Positions 9,982-19,805 of a DNA stretch of 64,000 bases are shown here, in pieces (position 1 is the stretch's first letter; every line of letters begins with the position of its first letter). The stretch spans positions 1-64,000 of the forward strand of contig DVJD01000074.1 in NCBI GenBank assembly GCA_018710785.1, read 5' to 3'. Position numbers and translations under genes: made by a program. The notes below the pieces were generated by a model. It did no database searches. It was given only the letters and a program-made list of their open reading frames with translations, and was not told the origin of the DNA. This DNA is from Candidatus Fimimorpha excrementavium (lineage in GTDB: Bacteria; Bacillota; Clostridia; Lachnospirales; Lachnospiraceae).

Positions 9982-10070
9982 AAGCTCACACCTAACCTCC
10001 CTCCAGTTGTGTATTGTGCATAATACGTTACTTAAAACAACTGTTTGGGTATTTCCATAGCACGATTTAT

Positions 10071-10098
10071 ATTATAGCATATTATAAAAATTCGTCAA
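10071..10098 (-). promoter_or_regulatory. Predicted rpsU promoter
   Basis: Minus strand TTGACG (10093-10098), 16-bp spacer, TATAAT (10071-10076). Confidence 0.65.
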
Positions 10099-10135
10099 TC
10101 ACTATTTTACAGATTTTTCACCATTTTTTCAAATT

Positions 10136-12781
10136 TTATGCCTGAATCTGTCCTTCCAGAATCTCTGCCGCCTTTTTCAAAGCCTCTTCGATTCCGTCCG
10201 GATTCTTTCCGCCGGCCTGCGCCATGTTCGGACGGCCGCCGCCGCCGCCACCTACGCAGGAAGCGATTCCCTTGATCAGATTTCCGGCATGGGCACCTGC
10301 CTTGATGGCGCCATCGGTGGCCATGGTAAGGAGACTCACCTTACCGCCGACTGCGGATGCCAGGACGATCACACCTTCTCCCAGTTTCTCCTTCAGCTGG
10401 TCTCCCAGGTTTCTAAGTCCGTTCATATCCACATCTTTCAGGCCGACCGCAAGCAGCTTGACTCCCTTCACATCCTGAACCTGATCCATGACATCCCCCA
10501 GGGATTCATTGGCCAGCTTATCCTTTAACTTTTCGTTTTCCGAATGGAGCGCCTTGATTTCTTCCTGCATGGCTGCGATCTTTGCGGTCAGACTTTCCGG
10601 CGTCGCCTTGGCAGCCGCCGCGGCTTCGTGAAGCGTCTCTTCCAGATTTCTGTAATATGCGATCAGAGCATCTCCCGTCAGAGCTTCAATACGGCGCACC
10701 CCTGCCGCGATACCCGTCTCAGAGATGATGCGGAAGGAATTGATCACGCCCGTATTCGGCACATGGGTACCTCCGCAGAATTCAATGGAGAAATCTCCCA
10801 TGGAAACCACGCGGACCGTCTCTCCGTATTTCTCGCCAAACAGAGCCATGGCGCCCCGCTTTCTGGCATCTTCTATGTTCATTACTTCCGTAACTACCGG
10901 AAGATTTTCCGCAATCTTTTCATTGACCAGCTCTTCCACTTTGCGGATTTCCTCCGGCGTCATGGCCTGGAAATGGGTAAAGTCAAAGCGAAGTCTGTCC
11001 TTGGTCACAAGGGAACCGGCCTGCTCCACATGGTCTCCCAGTACAGTACGGAGCGCTTTTTGAAGCAGATGGGTGGCGCTGTGGTTTTTGCAGGTGGAAA
11101 CTCGGTTGTTTTCTTCCACGGTCATGGTTACCGTATCGCCCACTGCCAGCATTCCGCTGGTCATATGGCCCACATGGCCCACTTTTCCACCCTGCAGTTT
11201 GATGGTCTCTATCACTTCAAATCTGCCGTTTGGCGTTTCGATGACACCGATGTCGCCCTGCTGGCCGCCCATGGTTGCATAAAACGGAGTGCGGTCTGTG
11301 ACGATGGTGCCGTTCTGGCCGTCGGTCAGAGCCTGAACCAGCTCGTCTTCCGTCGTCAAAGCCGTGATGCGTGCCTCCTCTTTCAGCGTGGTGTAACCGT
11401 CGAATTCTGTGGTCAGACTTGGATCGATGGACTGATAAACGGTCACATCCGCTCCCATGTAATTCGTCTTCTTTCTGGCTCCTCTGGCTGTCGTTCTCTG
11501 ATGCTCCATGGCCTTGGCAAATCCCTCTTCATCGATGGTGAAGTTTTTCTCTTCCAGGATTTCTTTTGTCAGATCCATGGGGAATCCGTATGTGTCATAT
11601 AATTTAAACGCGTTTTCTCCGGTAAGTACAGTCTGGCCTTTGGCAGTCATCTCTTCTTCCATTTCATTCAGGATTACCAATCCCTGATCGATGGTTTTGT
11701 TAAATTTATTTTCTTCCTGGGTGATGACCTGCAGAATCATATTCTGTTTTTCCCCCAATTCCGGATAACCGTCTTTGGATGTGGCGATAACCGTCTTTCC
11801 CAGCTCTGCCAGGAATACGCCCTTGATGCCAAGCAGTCTTCCATGACGGGCAGCGCGCCGCAGCAGTCGGCGCAGAACATAACCTCGTCCCTCATTGGAT
11901 GGCATGATCCCATCGGAAATCATAAATGTCACCGAACGGATATGATCGGTGATCAGACGGATGGAGACATCCTTGGCGGCGTCGGTCTGATAGGTGACAC
12001 CGGCGATCTCACAGATCCTGTCGCGCAGAGCCTTCATGGTATCCACATCGTAAACGGAATCCACGTCCTGAACCACCACGCCCAGACGCTCCAGTCCCAT
12101 ACCGGTATCAATATTTTTCTGGATCAAATCGGTGTAATGGCCTTTTCCATCGTTATTAAACTGGGAGAACACGTTATTCCATACTTCGATGTAGCGGTCG
12201 CAGTCGCAGCCCACCGTGCAGGTCTCTTTTCCGCAGCCGTACTTTTCACCGCGGTCATAGTAGATTTCGGAACACGGACCGCAGGGGCCTGCGCCATGCT
12301 CCCAGAAATTATCTTCCTTTCCAAAGCGGAAAATGCGCTCTGCCGGAATATGCTGCTGCTTATTCCAGATTTCAAACGCTTCATCGTCATCTTCATAGAC
12401 GGACGGATACAGGCGATCCGGATCCAATCCAACGACTTCGGTTAAAAATTCCCAGGACCAGGCGATGGCTTCCTTTTTGAAATAATCACCAAAGGAAAAG
12501 TTGCCCAGCATTTCAAAAAAAGTCAGATGACGACCGTCTTTTCCCACATTTTCAATATCGCCTGTGCGGACACATTTCTGACAGGTCGTCACACGTCTGC
12601 AGGGCGGAATCTCCTGGCCGGTAAAGTATGGCTTCAGAGGCGCCATACCGGAATTGATAATCAGAAGACTATTATCATTGTGCGGCACCAAAGAAAAACT
12701 TTTCATGGAAAGATGTCCCTTCCCCTCAAAAAATTCCAGGAACATCTTTCTCAACTCATTAATTCCATATTTCTTGCTCAC
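10136..12781 (-). CDS. alaS: Alanine--tRNA ligase
   Basis: 881 aa; N-terminal catalytic domain (INSGMAPLKPYFTGQEIPPCRRVTTCQKCVRTGDI), SHATHLLQKAL, C-terminal DHHA1 GGGGGGRPNMAQAGG. Confidence 0.97.
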   Translation of the reverse strand: MSKKYGINELRKMFLEFFEGKGHLSMKSFSLVPHNDNSLLIINSGMAPLKPYFTGQEIPPCRRVTTCQKCVRTGDIENVGKDGRHLTFFEMLGNFSFGDYFKKEAIAWSWEFLTEVVGLDPDRLYPSVYEDDDEAFEIWNKQQHIPAERIFRFGKEDNFWEHGAGPCGPCSEIYYDRGEKYGCGKETCTVGCDCDRYIEVWNNVFSQFNNDGKGHYTDLIQKNIDTGMGLERLGVVVQDVDSVYDVDTMKALRDRICEIAGVTYQTDAAKDVSIRLITDHIRSVTFMISDGIMPSNEGRGYVLRRLLRRAARHGRLLGIKGVFLAELGKTVIATSKDGYPELGEKQNMILQVITQEENKFNKTIDQGLVILNEMEEEMTAKGQTVLTGENAFKLYDTYGFPMDLTKEILEEKNFTIDEEGFAKAMEHQRTTARGARKKTNYMGADVTVYQSIDPSLTTEFDGYTTLKEEARITALTTEDELVQALTDGQNGTIVTDRTPFYATMGGQQGDIGVIETPNGRFEVIETIKLQGGKVGHVGHMTSGMLAVGDTVTMTVEENNRVSTCKNHSATHLLQKALRTVLGDHVEQAGSLVTKDRLRFDFTHFQAMTPEEIRKVEELVNEKIAENLPVVTEVMNIEDARKRGAMALFGEKYGETVRVVSMGDFSIEFCGGTHVPNTGVINSFRIISETGIAAGVRRIEALTGDALIAYYRNLEETLHEAAAAAKATPESLTAKIAAMQEEIKALHSENEKLKDKLANESLGDVMDQVQDVKGVKLLAVGLKDVDMNGLRNLGDQLKEKLGEGVIVLASAVGGKVSLLTMATDGAIKAGAHAGNLIKGIASCVGGGGGGRPNMAQAGGKNPDGIEEALKKAAEILEGQIQA

Positions 12782-12784
12782 AGC

Positions 12785-12916
12785 TTATGCCTCCGTATCT
12801 TTCTTTGCATCTTTAAAATCCCTGACCTTCCTGCCCGAGATCACCGCGGCTGCGGCGACTGCGGCCAAAAAGACCAGACGGACTGCTTCTATACCAAGTT
12901 CAGCTAAAAATGGCAT
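12785..12916 (-). CDS. 43-aa hypothetical single-TM protein between tyrS and alaS
   Basis: Manual reading: MPFLAELGIEAVRLVFLAAVAAAAVISGRKVRDFKDAKKDTEA*; RBS AGGAGG about 6 nt upstream; fills the tyrS-alaS gap. Confidence 0.65.
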   Translation of the reverse strand: MPFLAELGIEAVRLVFLAAVAAAAVISGRKVRDFKDAKKDTEA

Positions 12917-12946
12917 ATGCCACCTCCTATAGCAACATTGCAGTCA

Positions 12947-14170
12947 TTATTTGAACTGATGGTACACTTTCTTACCTTTGCGGATGACCACAGAACCATC
13001 CTGCTTATCTGCATTTGTCACGATTCTGTCCACCGCTGTTTCACGGACATCGTTGATGGATACGCCGCCCTGCTGAATCTGGCGTCTTGCCTCAGAACGT
13101 GTCGCACACATCTTTCCCTCCACCAATAATGAAATCAGGTCGATTCCGGCTTCCCAGCGGGAGGCCTCCAGTGTGGTAGTCGGCATATCATCATGCTTTG
13201 CACCGCCGGCGAAAATCGCACGGGCTGCTTCCTGGGCCTTCTTCGCCTCTTCTTCTCCATGGACGATTTTGGTGATCTCATAGGCCAGCACTTCTTTCGC
13301 CTTATTGATCTCGGCTCCTTCCAAAGCACCCAGACGGCGCACTTCATCCATGGGCAGGAATGTCAAGAGTCCCAGACACTCTTCCACTTTAACATCTTCA
13401 ATATTTCTCCAGTACTGATAAAACTCGTACGGAGACGTCTTTTCCGGATCCAGCCATACCGCTCCCTTCATGGTCTTGCCCATTTTAATGCCTTCACTTG
13501 TGGTCAAAAGCTTAAAGGTGAGACCATAGGCCGGTTTCTGTTCCTTCTTTCGAATCAGTTCCACACCGCCGATGATGTTGGACCACTGATCGTTTCCGCC
13601 CATCTCCAGGCAGCAGTTATGCTTTCTGTTTAATACCAGGAAATCATAGGACTGCATAATCATATAGTTAAACTCAAAGAATGTGAGTCCCCTCTCCATT
13701 CTCTGTTTATAGCATTCTGCTGTCAGCATGCGGTTGACCGAAAACTCGGCTCCGACTTCCCTTAAGAAATCCACATAATTCAAATTCAAAAGCCAGTCCG
13801 CATTGTTTTCGATGATCGCCTTATCATTATCAAATGTAATGAAACGGGATAACTGTTCATAGAAACGCTTGGCATTGTGCTCAATCGTTTCCCTGGTCAT
13901 GATTTTGCGCATATCGGACTTTCCGCTGGGATCGCCGATCATGGTTGTCCCGCCGCCCAGCAAAGCGATGGGTCTGTGTCCGGCACGCTGCATATGCATC
14001 ATTGCCATGATGGTGAGAAAATGGCCTGCTGTCAGGCTGTCCGCCGTCGCGTCAAAACCGATATAAAATGTCACGCTTTCCTTTCCCAATAATTCGCGTA
14101 CTTCTTCCGGATGGGTACACTGTTCAATAAATCCTCTTTCCACTAACACATCATATACATTCTGTGACAT
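12947..14170 (-). CDS. tyrS: Tyrosine--tRNA ligase
   Basis: [48 protein letters not shown] (KMSKS-like KMGKT), C-terminal S4 domain. Start at [14 protein letters not shown]. Confidence 0.95.
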   Translation of the reverse strand: MSQNVYDVLVERGFIEQCTHPEEVRELLGKESVTFYIGFDATADSLTAGHFLTIMAMMHMQRAGHRPIALLGGGTTMIGDPSGKSDMRKIMTRETIEHNAKRFYEQLSRFITFDNDKAIIENNADWLLNLNYVDFLREVGAEFSVNRMLTAECYKQRMERGLTFFEFNYMIMQSYDFLVLNRKHNCCLEMGGNDQWSNIIGGVELIRKKEQKPAYGLTFKLLTTSEGIKMGKTMKGAVWLDPEKTSPYEFYQYWRNIEDVKVEECLGLLTFLPMDEVRRLGALEGAEINKAKEVLAYEITKIVHGEEEAKKAQEAARAIFAGGAKHDDMPTTTLEASRWEAGIDLISLLVEGKMCATRSEARRQIQQGGVSINDVRETAVDRIVTNADKQDGSVVIRKGKKVYHQFK

Positions 14171-14253
14171 GGATGCTTCCTCCTTATCCTGTCTGTTCAT
14201 CTATCATAAAATCGGCAAGCCCTCCCAGTGACCTGCCAGATGGTATCTGTTAG

Positions 14254-14282
14254 ATTTTATCATAGCTGACAGCATTTTTCAA
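14254..14282 (-). promoter_or_regulatory. Predicted tyrS promoter
   Basis: Minus strand TTGAAA (14277-14282), 17-bp spacer, TAAAAT (14254-14259). Confidence 0.6.
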
Positions 14283-14346
14283 GCAGAATGCCAGACAGGC
14301 TGCGCTGTTTTGTGATCCCATCCGTATCGTTCAGTCTCCATCACCC

Positions 14347-15048
14347 CTATTCGTTCCCATACTTGCCGTAATACCTGCCATAATACTTGTTATAGTATCC
14401 TTTTCCTCCATTTTCCGCTTTGGTGAGAACGACTCCCAGTAGTTTGCTTCCCGCCGCCGTCACCTGGCGCACAATGTCCTGGGCAAATTTTCGCCTGACT
14501 TCTCCGGCGGCGCAGACAAAGACCACTCCATCACAGAGCCGGGAAACCACCGCCGCATCGGTGACGCTTCCAAGGGGAGGTGTATCAATGATGATATAAT
14601 CATACGCGTCCTTCATGGCCTTTACCATTTTTTCAAAAACGGCTCCATTTAGTAGTTCAGCCGGATTCGGAGGAACCGCGCCTGCAAAAATCATGTGCAG
14701 ATTGGGGATACTCGTTTCATACAGAACTTCCTCTATGGAGTTTTGTCCGGAAAGAAACTGACTCAGTCCTTTTACCCGCACCTCCACCATGTAGCGCTTC
14801 ACCAAATTGGATTTTCGCATATCCGCATCGATCAGCACCACTTTTTTTCCGATTTCCGCCAGGGATGCCGCCAGGTTAAAGGAAGTGGACGTTTTTCCCT
14901 CCCCAGGCGTACTGCTTGTGAGCATGATGACTTTATTCTCCACACCGCAGAACTGAATATTGGTACGAAGCGCTTTGTATGCCTCAGCCACCCGATAATC
15001 CGCTTCTCTCTTGGGTCTCGTAAGTTTCACATGCAGCATGGCTGTCAC
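14347..15048 (-). CDS. BY-kinase, CpsD/CapB/YwqD family
   Basis: SSTPGEGKTSTSFNLAASLAEIGKKVVLIDADMRKS (Walker A and A') and Tyr-cluster tail KGYYNKYYGRYYGKYGNE. Confidence 0.93.
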   Translation of the reverse strand: MTAMLHVKLTRPKREADYRVAEAYKALRTNIQFCGVENKVIMLTSSTPGEGKTSTSFNLAASLAEIGKKVVLIDADMRKSNLVKRYMVEVRVKGLSQFLSGQNSIEEVLYETSIPNLHMIFAGAVPPNPAELLNGAVFEKMVKAMKDAYDYIIIDTPPLGSVTDAAVVSRLCDGVVFVCAAGEVRRKFAQDIVRQVTAAGSKLLGVVLTKAENGGKGYYNKYYGRYYGKYGNE

Positions 15049-15776
15049 CTCCTTTTTGCCCTCTTTTCTGTCCTGGCCCTTTTCTCTTTTTCATCCCCCA
15101 CATTTGGAATCACACCTATGGTCGTAGCGCCCAGATAATCGGAAATGTCGTCACTGGTTTTGATGGTGTCATCCGCGATGAACAAGAGAGCCACAGCCGC
15201 CGTCGACGCAAATAGCCCCAGCGCGGCCGCCAAAGCAGTATTCATCATCCAATTCGGACTGGATGGTGTCAGAGGATAATCTCCTTCATCGATAATATTG
15301 ACTTCCTCGACCCCCATGATCTCTTTAATTTTTCCCCTTGTGATCTCGGAAATCGTATCCGCCATTTCCTTTGCCCGTCCCGGATCTTCATCCGTTGCGG
15401 AAAATGTCAGAACGCGGGTGTCATTTTGGATGGAAACAGCGATTTTTTCTTTCATCTGTCCATAATCCAGACCCAGTCCCAGCCTTTCGGATACCTCATC
15501 CAGCACATTTCGGCTCAGAGCCAGCTTCTGACAGTCTTTGGTCAGCATATCGGCACTGCTTAAATCACTGGCGGAAATTTGGCTTTCATTTTGCCGATTC
15601 ATAATATATACACTAGATGTGGACGTATATTTTGGGGAAATCAGCCATTTGGTCCCGAAAAAAGCGGCTACCGCGCACAGTGCCGTGATGATGAGAATCA
15701 GAAGAGATTTACTGAGCAGCGCACCGCCCAGTTCTCCCCAATCAATCTCGATTTCATCCCGTCTTTTCTCTTCCAT
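15045..15776 (-). CDS. Chain-length determinant/kinase adaptor (Wzz, YwqC/CapA family)
   Basis: Two TM segments flanking an extracytoplasmic loop; overlaps the kinase gene by 4 bp. Confidence 0.88.
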   Translation of the reverse strand: MEEKRRDEIEIDWGELGGALLSKSLLILIITALCAVAAFFGTKWLISPKYTSTSSVYIMNRQNESQISASDLSSADMLTKDCQKLALSRNVLDEVSERLGLGLDYGQMKEKIAVSIQNDTRVLTFSATDEDPGRAKEMADTISEITRGKIKEIMGVEEVNIIDEGDYPLTPSSPNWMMNTALAAALGLFASTAAVALLFIADDTIKTSDDISDYLGATTIGVIPNVGDEKEKRARTEKRAKRR

Positions 15777-15785
15777 GGTTCTTCA

Positions 15786-16514
15786 CTACTCCTGAATAAA
15801 CTTATTTTCTATTACCTTACAGGGATTTTCCCATAAAAGTAACTGAGTATAGTCTTCCCCATATTTCTTCATAAGATACCTGGCGCATTCACTTAATTTC
15901 GGCGCTCTCCCATCTTCATTATGGGCATCCGTGGCAATCAAATGCACCAAATCTTTTTTCAGAAGTATTTTTGACCAGCGCGCGGTCTTATGTCCGAATA
16001 TTCCCTTGATGCTCCCCGCGTTCACCTGGACGTAAGCGCCCTGGTCAATCAGATTTTCCACCTTTTTTATCTCTCCCATCAAGCTCTGATACCGCTCGAT
16101 ATGGGCAATGACGGGGCGCAGTCCCACATTGGCCAGTTCATGGATGCTGGATTCGATCTGCGCAGCCGACTCCCGCACATTGTATTCCACCAGCACATAG
16201 CGGCTGTCCGCCAGGGTCAATGCTTTCCCGTTTAAAATATGCTCCATGACGGACTGTCTGTAATAAATTTCATTTCCCAAATACAGACGAATACCGATCC
16301 CTTTCTGAATCAGCGCTTTCTGCAGCAGTTCCTTCGATCGTTTCAAATCCTCTGCCGGGACTTCATATCTTGGCGGCATATAATGCGGTGTCAGGCAGAT
16401 GGCCCGTATTCCTTCCTGATAAGCGATTTTCAGCATCCGTATGGACTGTTCCAGGCTTTGTGAGCCATCGTCCACACAGGGCAATATGTGGTTATGAATA
16501 TCTGCAAAATGCAT
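15786..16514 (-). CDS. PHP-type tyrosine-protein phosphatase (CpsB/CapC/YwqE family)
   Basis: MHFADIHNHILPCVDDGSQSLEQSIRMLK..., LTPHY, LIATDAHN. Confidence 0.9.
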   Translation of the reverse strand: MHFADIHNHILPCVDDGSQSLEQSIRMLKIAYQEGIRAICLTPHYMPPRYEVPAEDLKRSKELLQKALIQKGIGIRLYLGNEIYYRQSVMEHILNGKALTLADSRYVLVEYNVRESAAQIESSIHELANVGLRPVIAHIERYQSLMGEIKKVENLIDQGAYVQVNAGSIKGIFGHKTARWSKILLKKDLVHLIATDAHNEDGRAPKLSECARYLMKKYGEDYTQLLLWENPCKVIENKFIQE

Positions 16515-16586
16515 GCGAGTTCCTCCAGTCTGTTCTATCTTTTCCCATTTTGCTGCCGCCATTACAGCAATCACATACTCCCCATA

Positions 16587-17402
16587 TTATTCGTTCAGCA
16601 GATCTGCCAGCTGCCTTACCGAATCAAATGCCCATGTGGGCGGATATTCTGTGCTTTTGATATCATCCTTTTTGGCCTCCCCTGTAAAAACCACCGCAGT
16701 ATCCACTTCGGCCGCAATTCCCACGGCGATATCGGTATAGAGACGGTCCCCCACCACAATGGTCTCATCCTTCGAAAACCCGGTCTGTATCAGAGAATAT
16801 TCCACGATAACCGGATTTGGCTTTCCAAGATAGAGCGGCATTCGCCCCGCTGCGCACGCAATCATCCCGCAGATGGCACCGCAGTCCGGAACACTTCCAA
16901 ACCCCGTAGGACAGCACAGATCCGGATTGGTGGCCAGATAGACGCAGCTTGGATTGGTCATCAGATAACGGCAGACATCCACCAATTTGCCATACGTCAG
17001 CTCACTGTCATATCCCACCAAAACCACCTGCACCGGATCCGTTCCGTCCGTCGTCACATGCAGTCCTTCTCTCTTTAACTCTTCGACCAGCGATCTGGTC
17101 CCGGCCACGTAGATCCTGTCTTCGCTGTGATGTTCCTTTAAATAGCGGCAGGCGGCGTAGGAAGCTGTGATAAAATCTTCTTCTGCTGCCTGAATTCCCA
17201 TTCTTTGAAATTTCTCTGCATAGTCTGCCCGGCTTTTTGTAGAATTATTTGTAATATAAATGGATTTTCCGCCGATCTTGCGAATATGGGAAAGCAAATC
17301 CATGGTACCGTCAAAAACCGTCTCATCCACCGCGATTGTCCCGTCAATATCAAATAAAAATAACTTTTTCTTTTTCAGTCTGCTGTCAACCATGTCTCTC
17401 AT
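16587..17402 (-). CDS. HAD-IIA family hydrolase (NagD/AraL-like)
   Basis: LFLFDIDGTIAVDETVFDGTMDLL, ITNNSTKS, GKPNPVIVEYSL, VGDRLYTDIAVG. Confidence 0.88.
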   Translation of the reverse strand: MRDMVDSRLKKKKLFLFDIDGTIAVDETVFDGTMDLLSHIRKIGGKSIYITNNSTKSRADYAEKFQRMGIQAAEEDFITASYAACRYLKEHHSEDRIYVAGTRSLVEELKREGLHVTTDGTDPVQVVLVGYDSELTYGKLVDVCRYLMTNPSCVYLATNPDLCCPTGFGSVPDCGAICGMIACAAGRMPLYLGKPNPVIVEYSLIQTGFSKDETIVVGDRLYTDIAVGIAAEVDTAVVFTGEAKKDDIKSTEYPPTWAFDSVRQLADLLNE

Positions 17403-18600
17403 CCTCCGGTCGGGGGTGCTGCAAAATTCGCGTAGTCACAGAAAATTTCTCCTGAATCAGGGAAACGGCTTCCCGGATCGTTTCTGCGGGAAGAACCAGG
17501 GCAAATCGAACATAGCCCTCTCCCAGGGAGCCAAAAGCATTTCCCGGTGTACAGAGGACCCCTGTTTTTTCCATCAGTTCCATACAAAATGCCGTGGAGG
17601 TGTAACCGTCAGGAACCTTCATCCAGGCAAACATGGTCCCTGCGCTGAGGGGAGCCTCAAAGCCTGCTTTCTGCAGTCCCTCACATAAAACATTTCTCCG
17701 TCTCTCATACTCCCTGCAGTGTTCCTTTACCCGTTCCTGCGGTCCGGTCAGAGCTGCAATGGCCGCCTCCTGAATCGGCAAAAACAATCCATAATCAATC
17801 TGTGAGCGAAGCTTTTTAAAATTTTGAATAATTTCCCTGTTGCCTGACACAAAGGACACACGGCATCCCGTCATATTAAAGGATTTGGAGAGAGAATACA
17901 GTTCCACCCCCACCTCCTTCGCCCCTTCATAGGAGAGAAAGGAACGGCATATTTTTCCATCGTAGACAATATCCGCATACGCGCTGTCATGGACGAGAAT
18001 TACCTCATTCTCTTCTGCCCATGTGATCAATTCTTCGTAAAAGGAATCCGGTGCCACGGCACACACCGGATTCAGCGGATACGATACGATCATCATTTTG
18101 GCACGCTTTGCCGTTTCTTTGGAGATTGCTTTCAGGTCCGGCAAATATTGATTCTCTGGTTTCAGCTCATAAAATCCGATTTCAGCACCGGCCAGATACG
18201 GTCCGATCTCAAAAATCGGATATCCCGGATTCGGCACTAAGACCAGATCCCCCGGATCGCAGAGCGCCAGGCCAATATGCGCGATCCCTTCCTGGGATCC
18301 ATATAGAGCCATGGTCTCACCGGCATCCAGCTTCACGCCAAATCTGGTTTTGTAGTACCGGATCACGGCATCCGTCAGCTCTTCCTTATCCCGAAGAGAA
18401 TATTTATAGTTTTCCGGTTTTTTTGCCGCCTCTGTCAACGCATGCATCACATGGCTGTCCGGTTCAAAATCCGGTGTTCCAACCGACAGATTATATACCT
18501 TTTTTCCCGCCTTCAGCAGCTGCTCTTTTTTCTGATCCAACTCAGTAAAAATCCCGGTCTGAAATGCATTCAGACGTTCTGCGCATCTTATGTTCATCAT
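17386..18600 (-). CDS. PLP-dependent class I/II aminotransferase
   Basis: NLSVGTPDFEPDSHV, SYPLNPVCAVA, HDSAYADIVYDG, SLSKSFNMTGCRVSF (PLP Lys). Confidence 0.88.
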   Translation of the reverse strand: MMNIRCAERLNAFQTGIFTELDQKKEQLLKAGKKVYNLSVGTPDFEPDSHVMHALTEAAKKPENYKYSLRDKEELTDAVIRYYKTRFGVKLDAGETMALYGSQEGIAHIGLALCDPGDLVLVPNPGYPIFEIGPYLAGAEIGFYELKPENQYLPDLKAISKETAKRAKMMIVSYPLNPVCAVAPDSFYEELITWAEENEVILVHDSAYADIVYDGKICRSFLSYEGAKEVGVELYSLSKSFNMTGCRVSFVSGNREIIQNFKKLRSQIDYGLFLPIQEAAIAALTGPQERVKEHCREYERRRNVLCEGLQKAGFEAPLSAGTMFAWMKVPDGYTSTAFCMELMEKTGVLCTPGNAFGSLGEGYVRFALVLPAETIREAVSLIQEKFSVTTRILQHPRPEDERHG

Positions 18601-18631
18601 TCTTCACCCTGTTCTTCCTTACAAAATCCCT

Positions 18632-19630
18632 TTACCGCAGCATAATATCATAATTCACCGGCCGGTAGAACAGTCGGCGCACCTCATCTGGCTCCTTTGT
18701 CTGGGCCAGAATCCACATCAGCTTCGTCACCACGGCTTCCAGCGTCATATCATACGATTCAATCAGCTCATATGCTTCCTTGATTTTAAACCCAACCCGG
18801 TATGTGGCCATATCACTTCCCTCATGGGGAACTTGCGTGGTCATAACCACGATTTTACCGCAGTCCATCCAGTCTTTCAAAATGTCAGAAAAATCTTCCT
18901 TCTCATATTTCGGAAGTCCTCCCACCCCGAAACTTTCTATGATAATCGCATCGTATGTTTGCTTCAGATACGGAAAGATACCGCTGTCCAATCCCGGAAT
19001 CAATTTCAGTACGCACACTTTGGAATCCACACGATGATAAAAAACCGGTTCCTTCTCTGCCTCTTCGCCGGTGATGTAATGGAACACCTTTCCGTCCCGT
19101 ATTACCGCTTTGTTTGGAAAATCAATACTGGAAAAAGCGTTGTAGCTCTTCGTGCGCACTTTGCTGGCCCTCGTCCCGGCAATGGCCTGTCCTCCAAATA
19201 CCACATTCACTCCATGGGAACGCGTATCCGTGGCATACAGAAAACTGTCCAGGAGATTGGACTTGGCATCCGTGATATCCTGATCGATGGGCTTCTGCGC
19301 TCCCGTCAGAACAATGGGTTTGCGGGAATCCTGGATCAGATAAGACAAAGCAGAGGCCGTATACGCCATCGTATCTGTCCCGTGCAGGATCACAAATCCA
19401 TCATAGTTGTCATACTGTTCTTCCACGGTCTCTGCAATCTTTACCCAATGCTTCGGTTCCATATTCGTGCTGTCCATGTTAAAAAGCTGAATCGCCTCCA
19501 CACAGCAGATGGCAGCCGCCTGCGGGACGTATTCCAAAATATCCTCGGACAAAAGCTGCGGTGCCAGCCCGGTCTCCGTCCTCCTGGAGGCAATCGTCCC
19601 TCCCGTGGCGATCATTAGTACTTTTTTCAT
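18632..19630 (-). CDS. Type I asparaginase
   Basis: MKKVLMIATGGTIASRRTETGLAPQL and FVILHGTDTMAYTASALSYL signatures. Confidence 0.92.
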   Translation of the reverse strand: MKKVLMIATGGTIASRRTETGLAPQLLSEDILEYVPQAAAICCVEAIQLFNMDSTNMEPKHWVKIAETVEEQYDNYDGFVILHGTDTMAYTASALSYLIQDSRKPIVLTGAQKPIDQDITDAKSNLLDSFLYATDTRSHGVNVVFGGQAIAGTRASKVRTKSYNAFSSIDFPNKAVIRDGKVFHYITGEEAEKEPVFYHRVDSKVCVLKLIPGLDSGIFPYLKQTYDAIIIESFGVGGLPKYEKEDFSDILKDWMDCGKIVVMTTQVPHEGSDMATYRVGFKIKEAYELIESYDMTLEAVVTKLMWILAQTKEPDEVRRLFYRPVNYDIMLR

Positions 19631-19805
19631 TCCATCCTCGTTTCCTGCCCTTTCCTCCTGCAAAATCCATTTCCATCTGCAGTACCAAGGGCAACTTATA
19701 TTTCCCTGTCATCCTACCATGATACGCCATGAACCATCAAATTGCAAGACTGCTTTTTCAGCACCCGCAGCGAACGTATGAATCATTTGTAAACCGGAGC
19801 TTCCC

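Noticed and set aside
10544-11602. 352-aa plus-strand ORF opposite alaS
   Set aside because: Antisense shadow ORF.
14171-14346. Possible T-box upstream of tyrS
   Set aside because: Predicted promoter-to-start distance is only ~80 nt and no T-box core or terminator is present.
18590-19618. 342-aa plus-strand ORF opposite the asparaginase gene
   Set aside because: Antisense shadow ORF.
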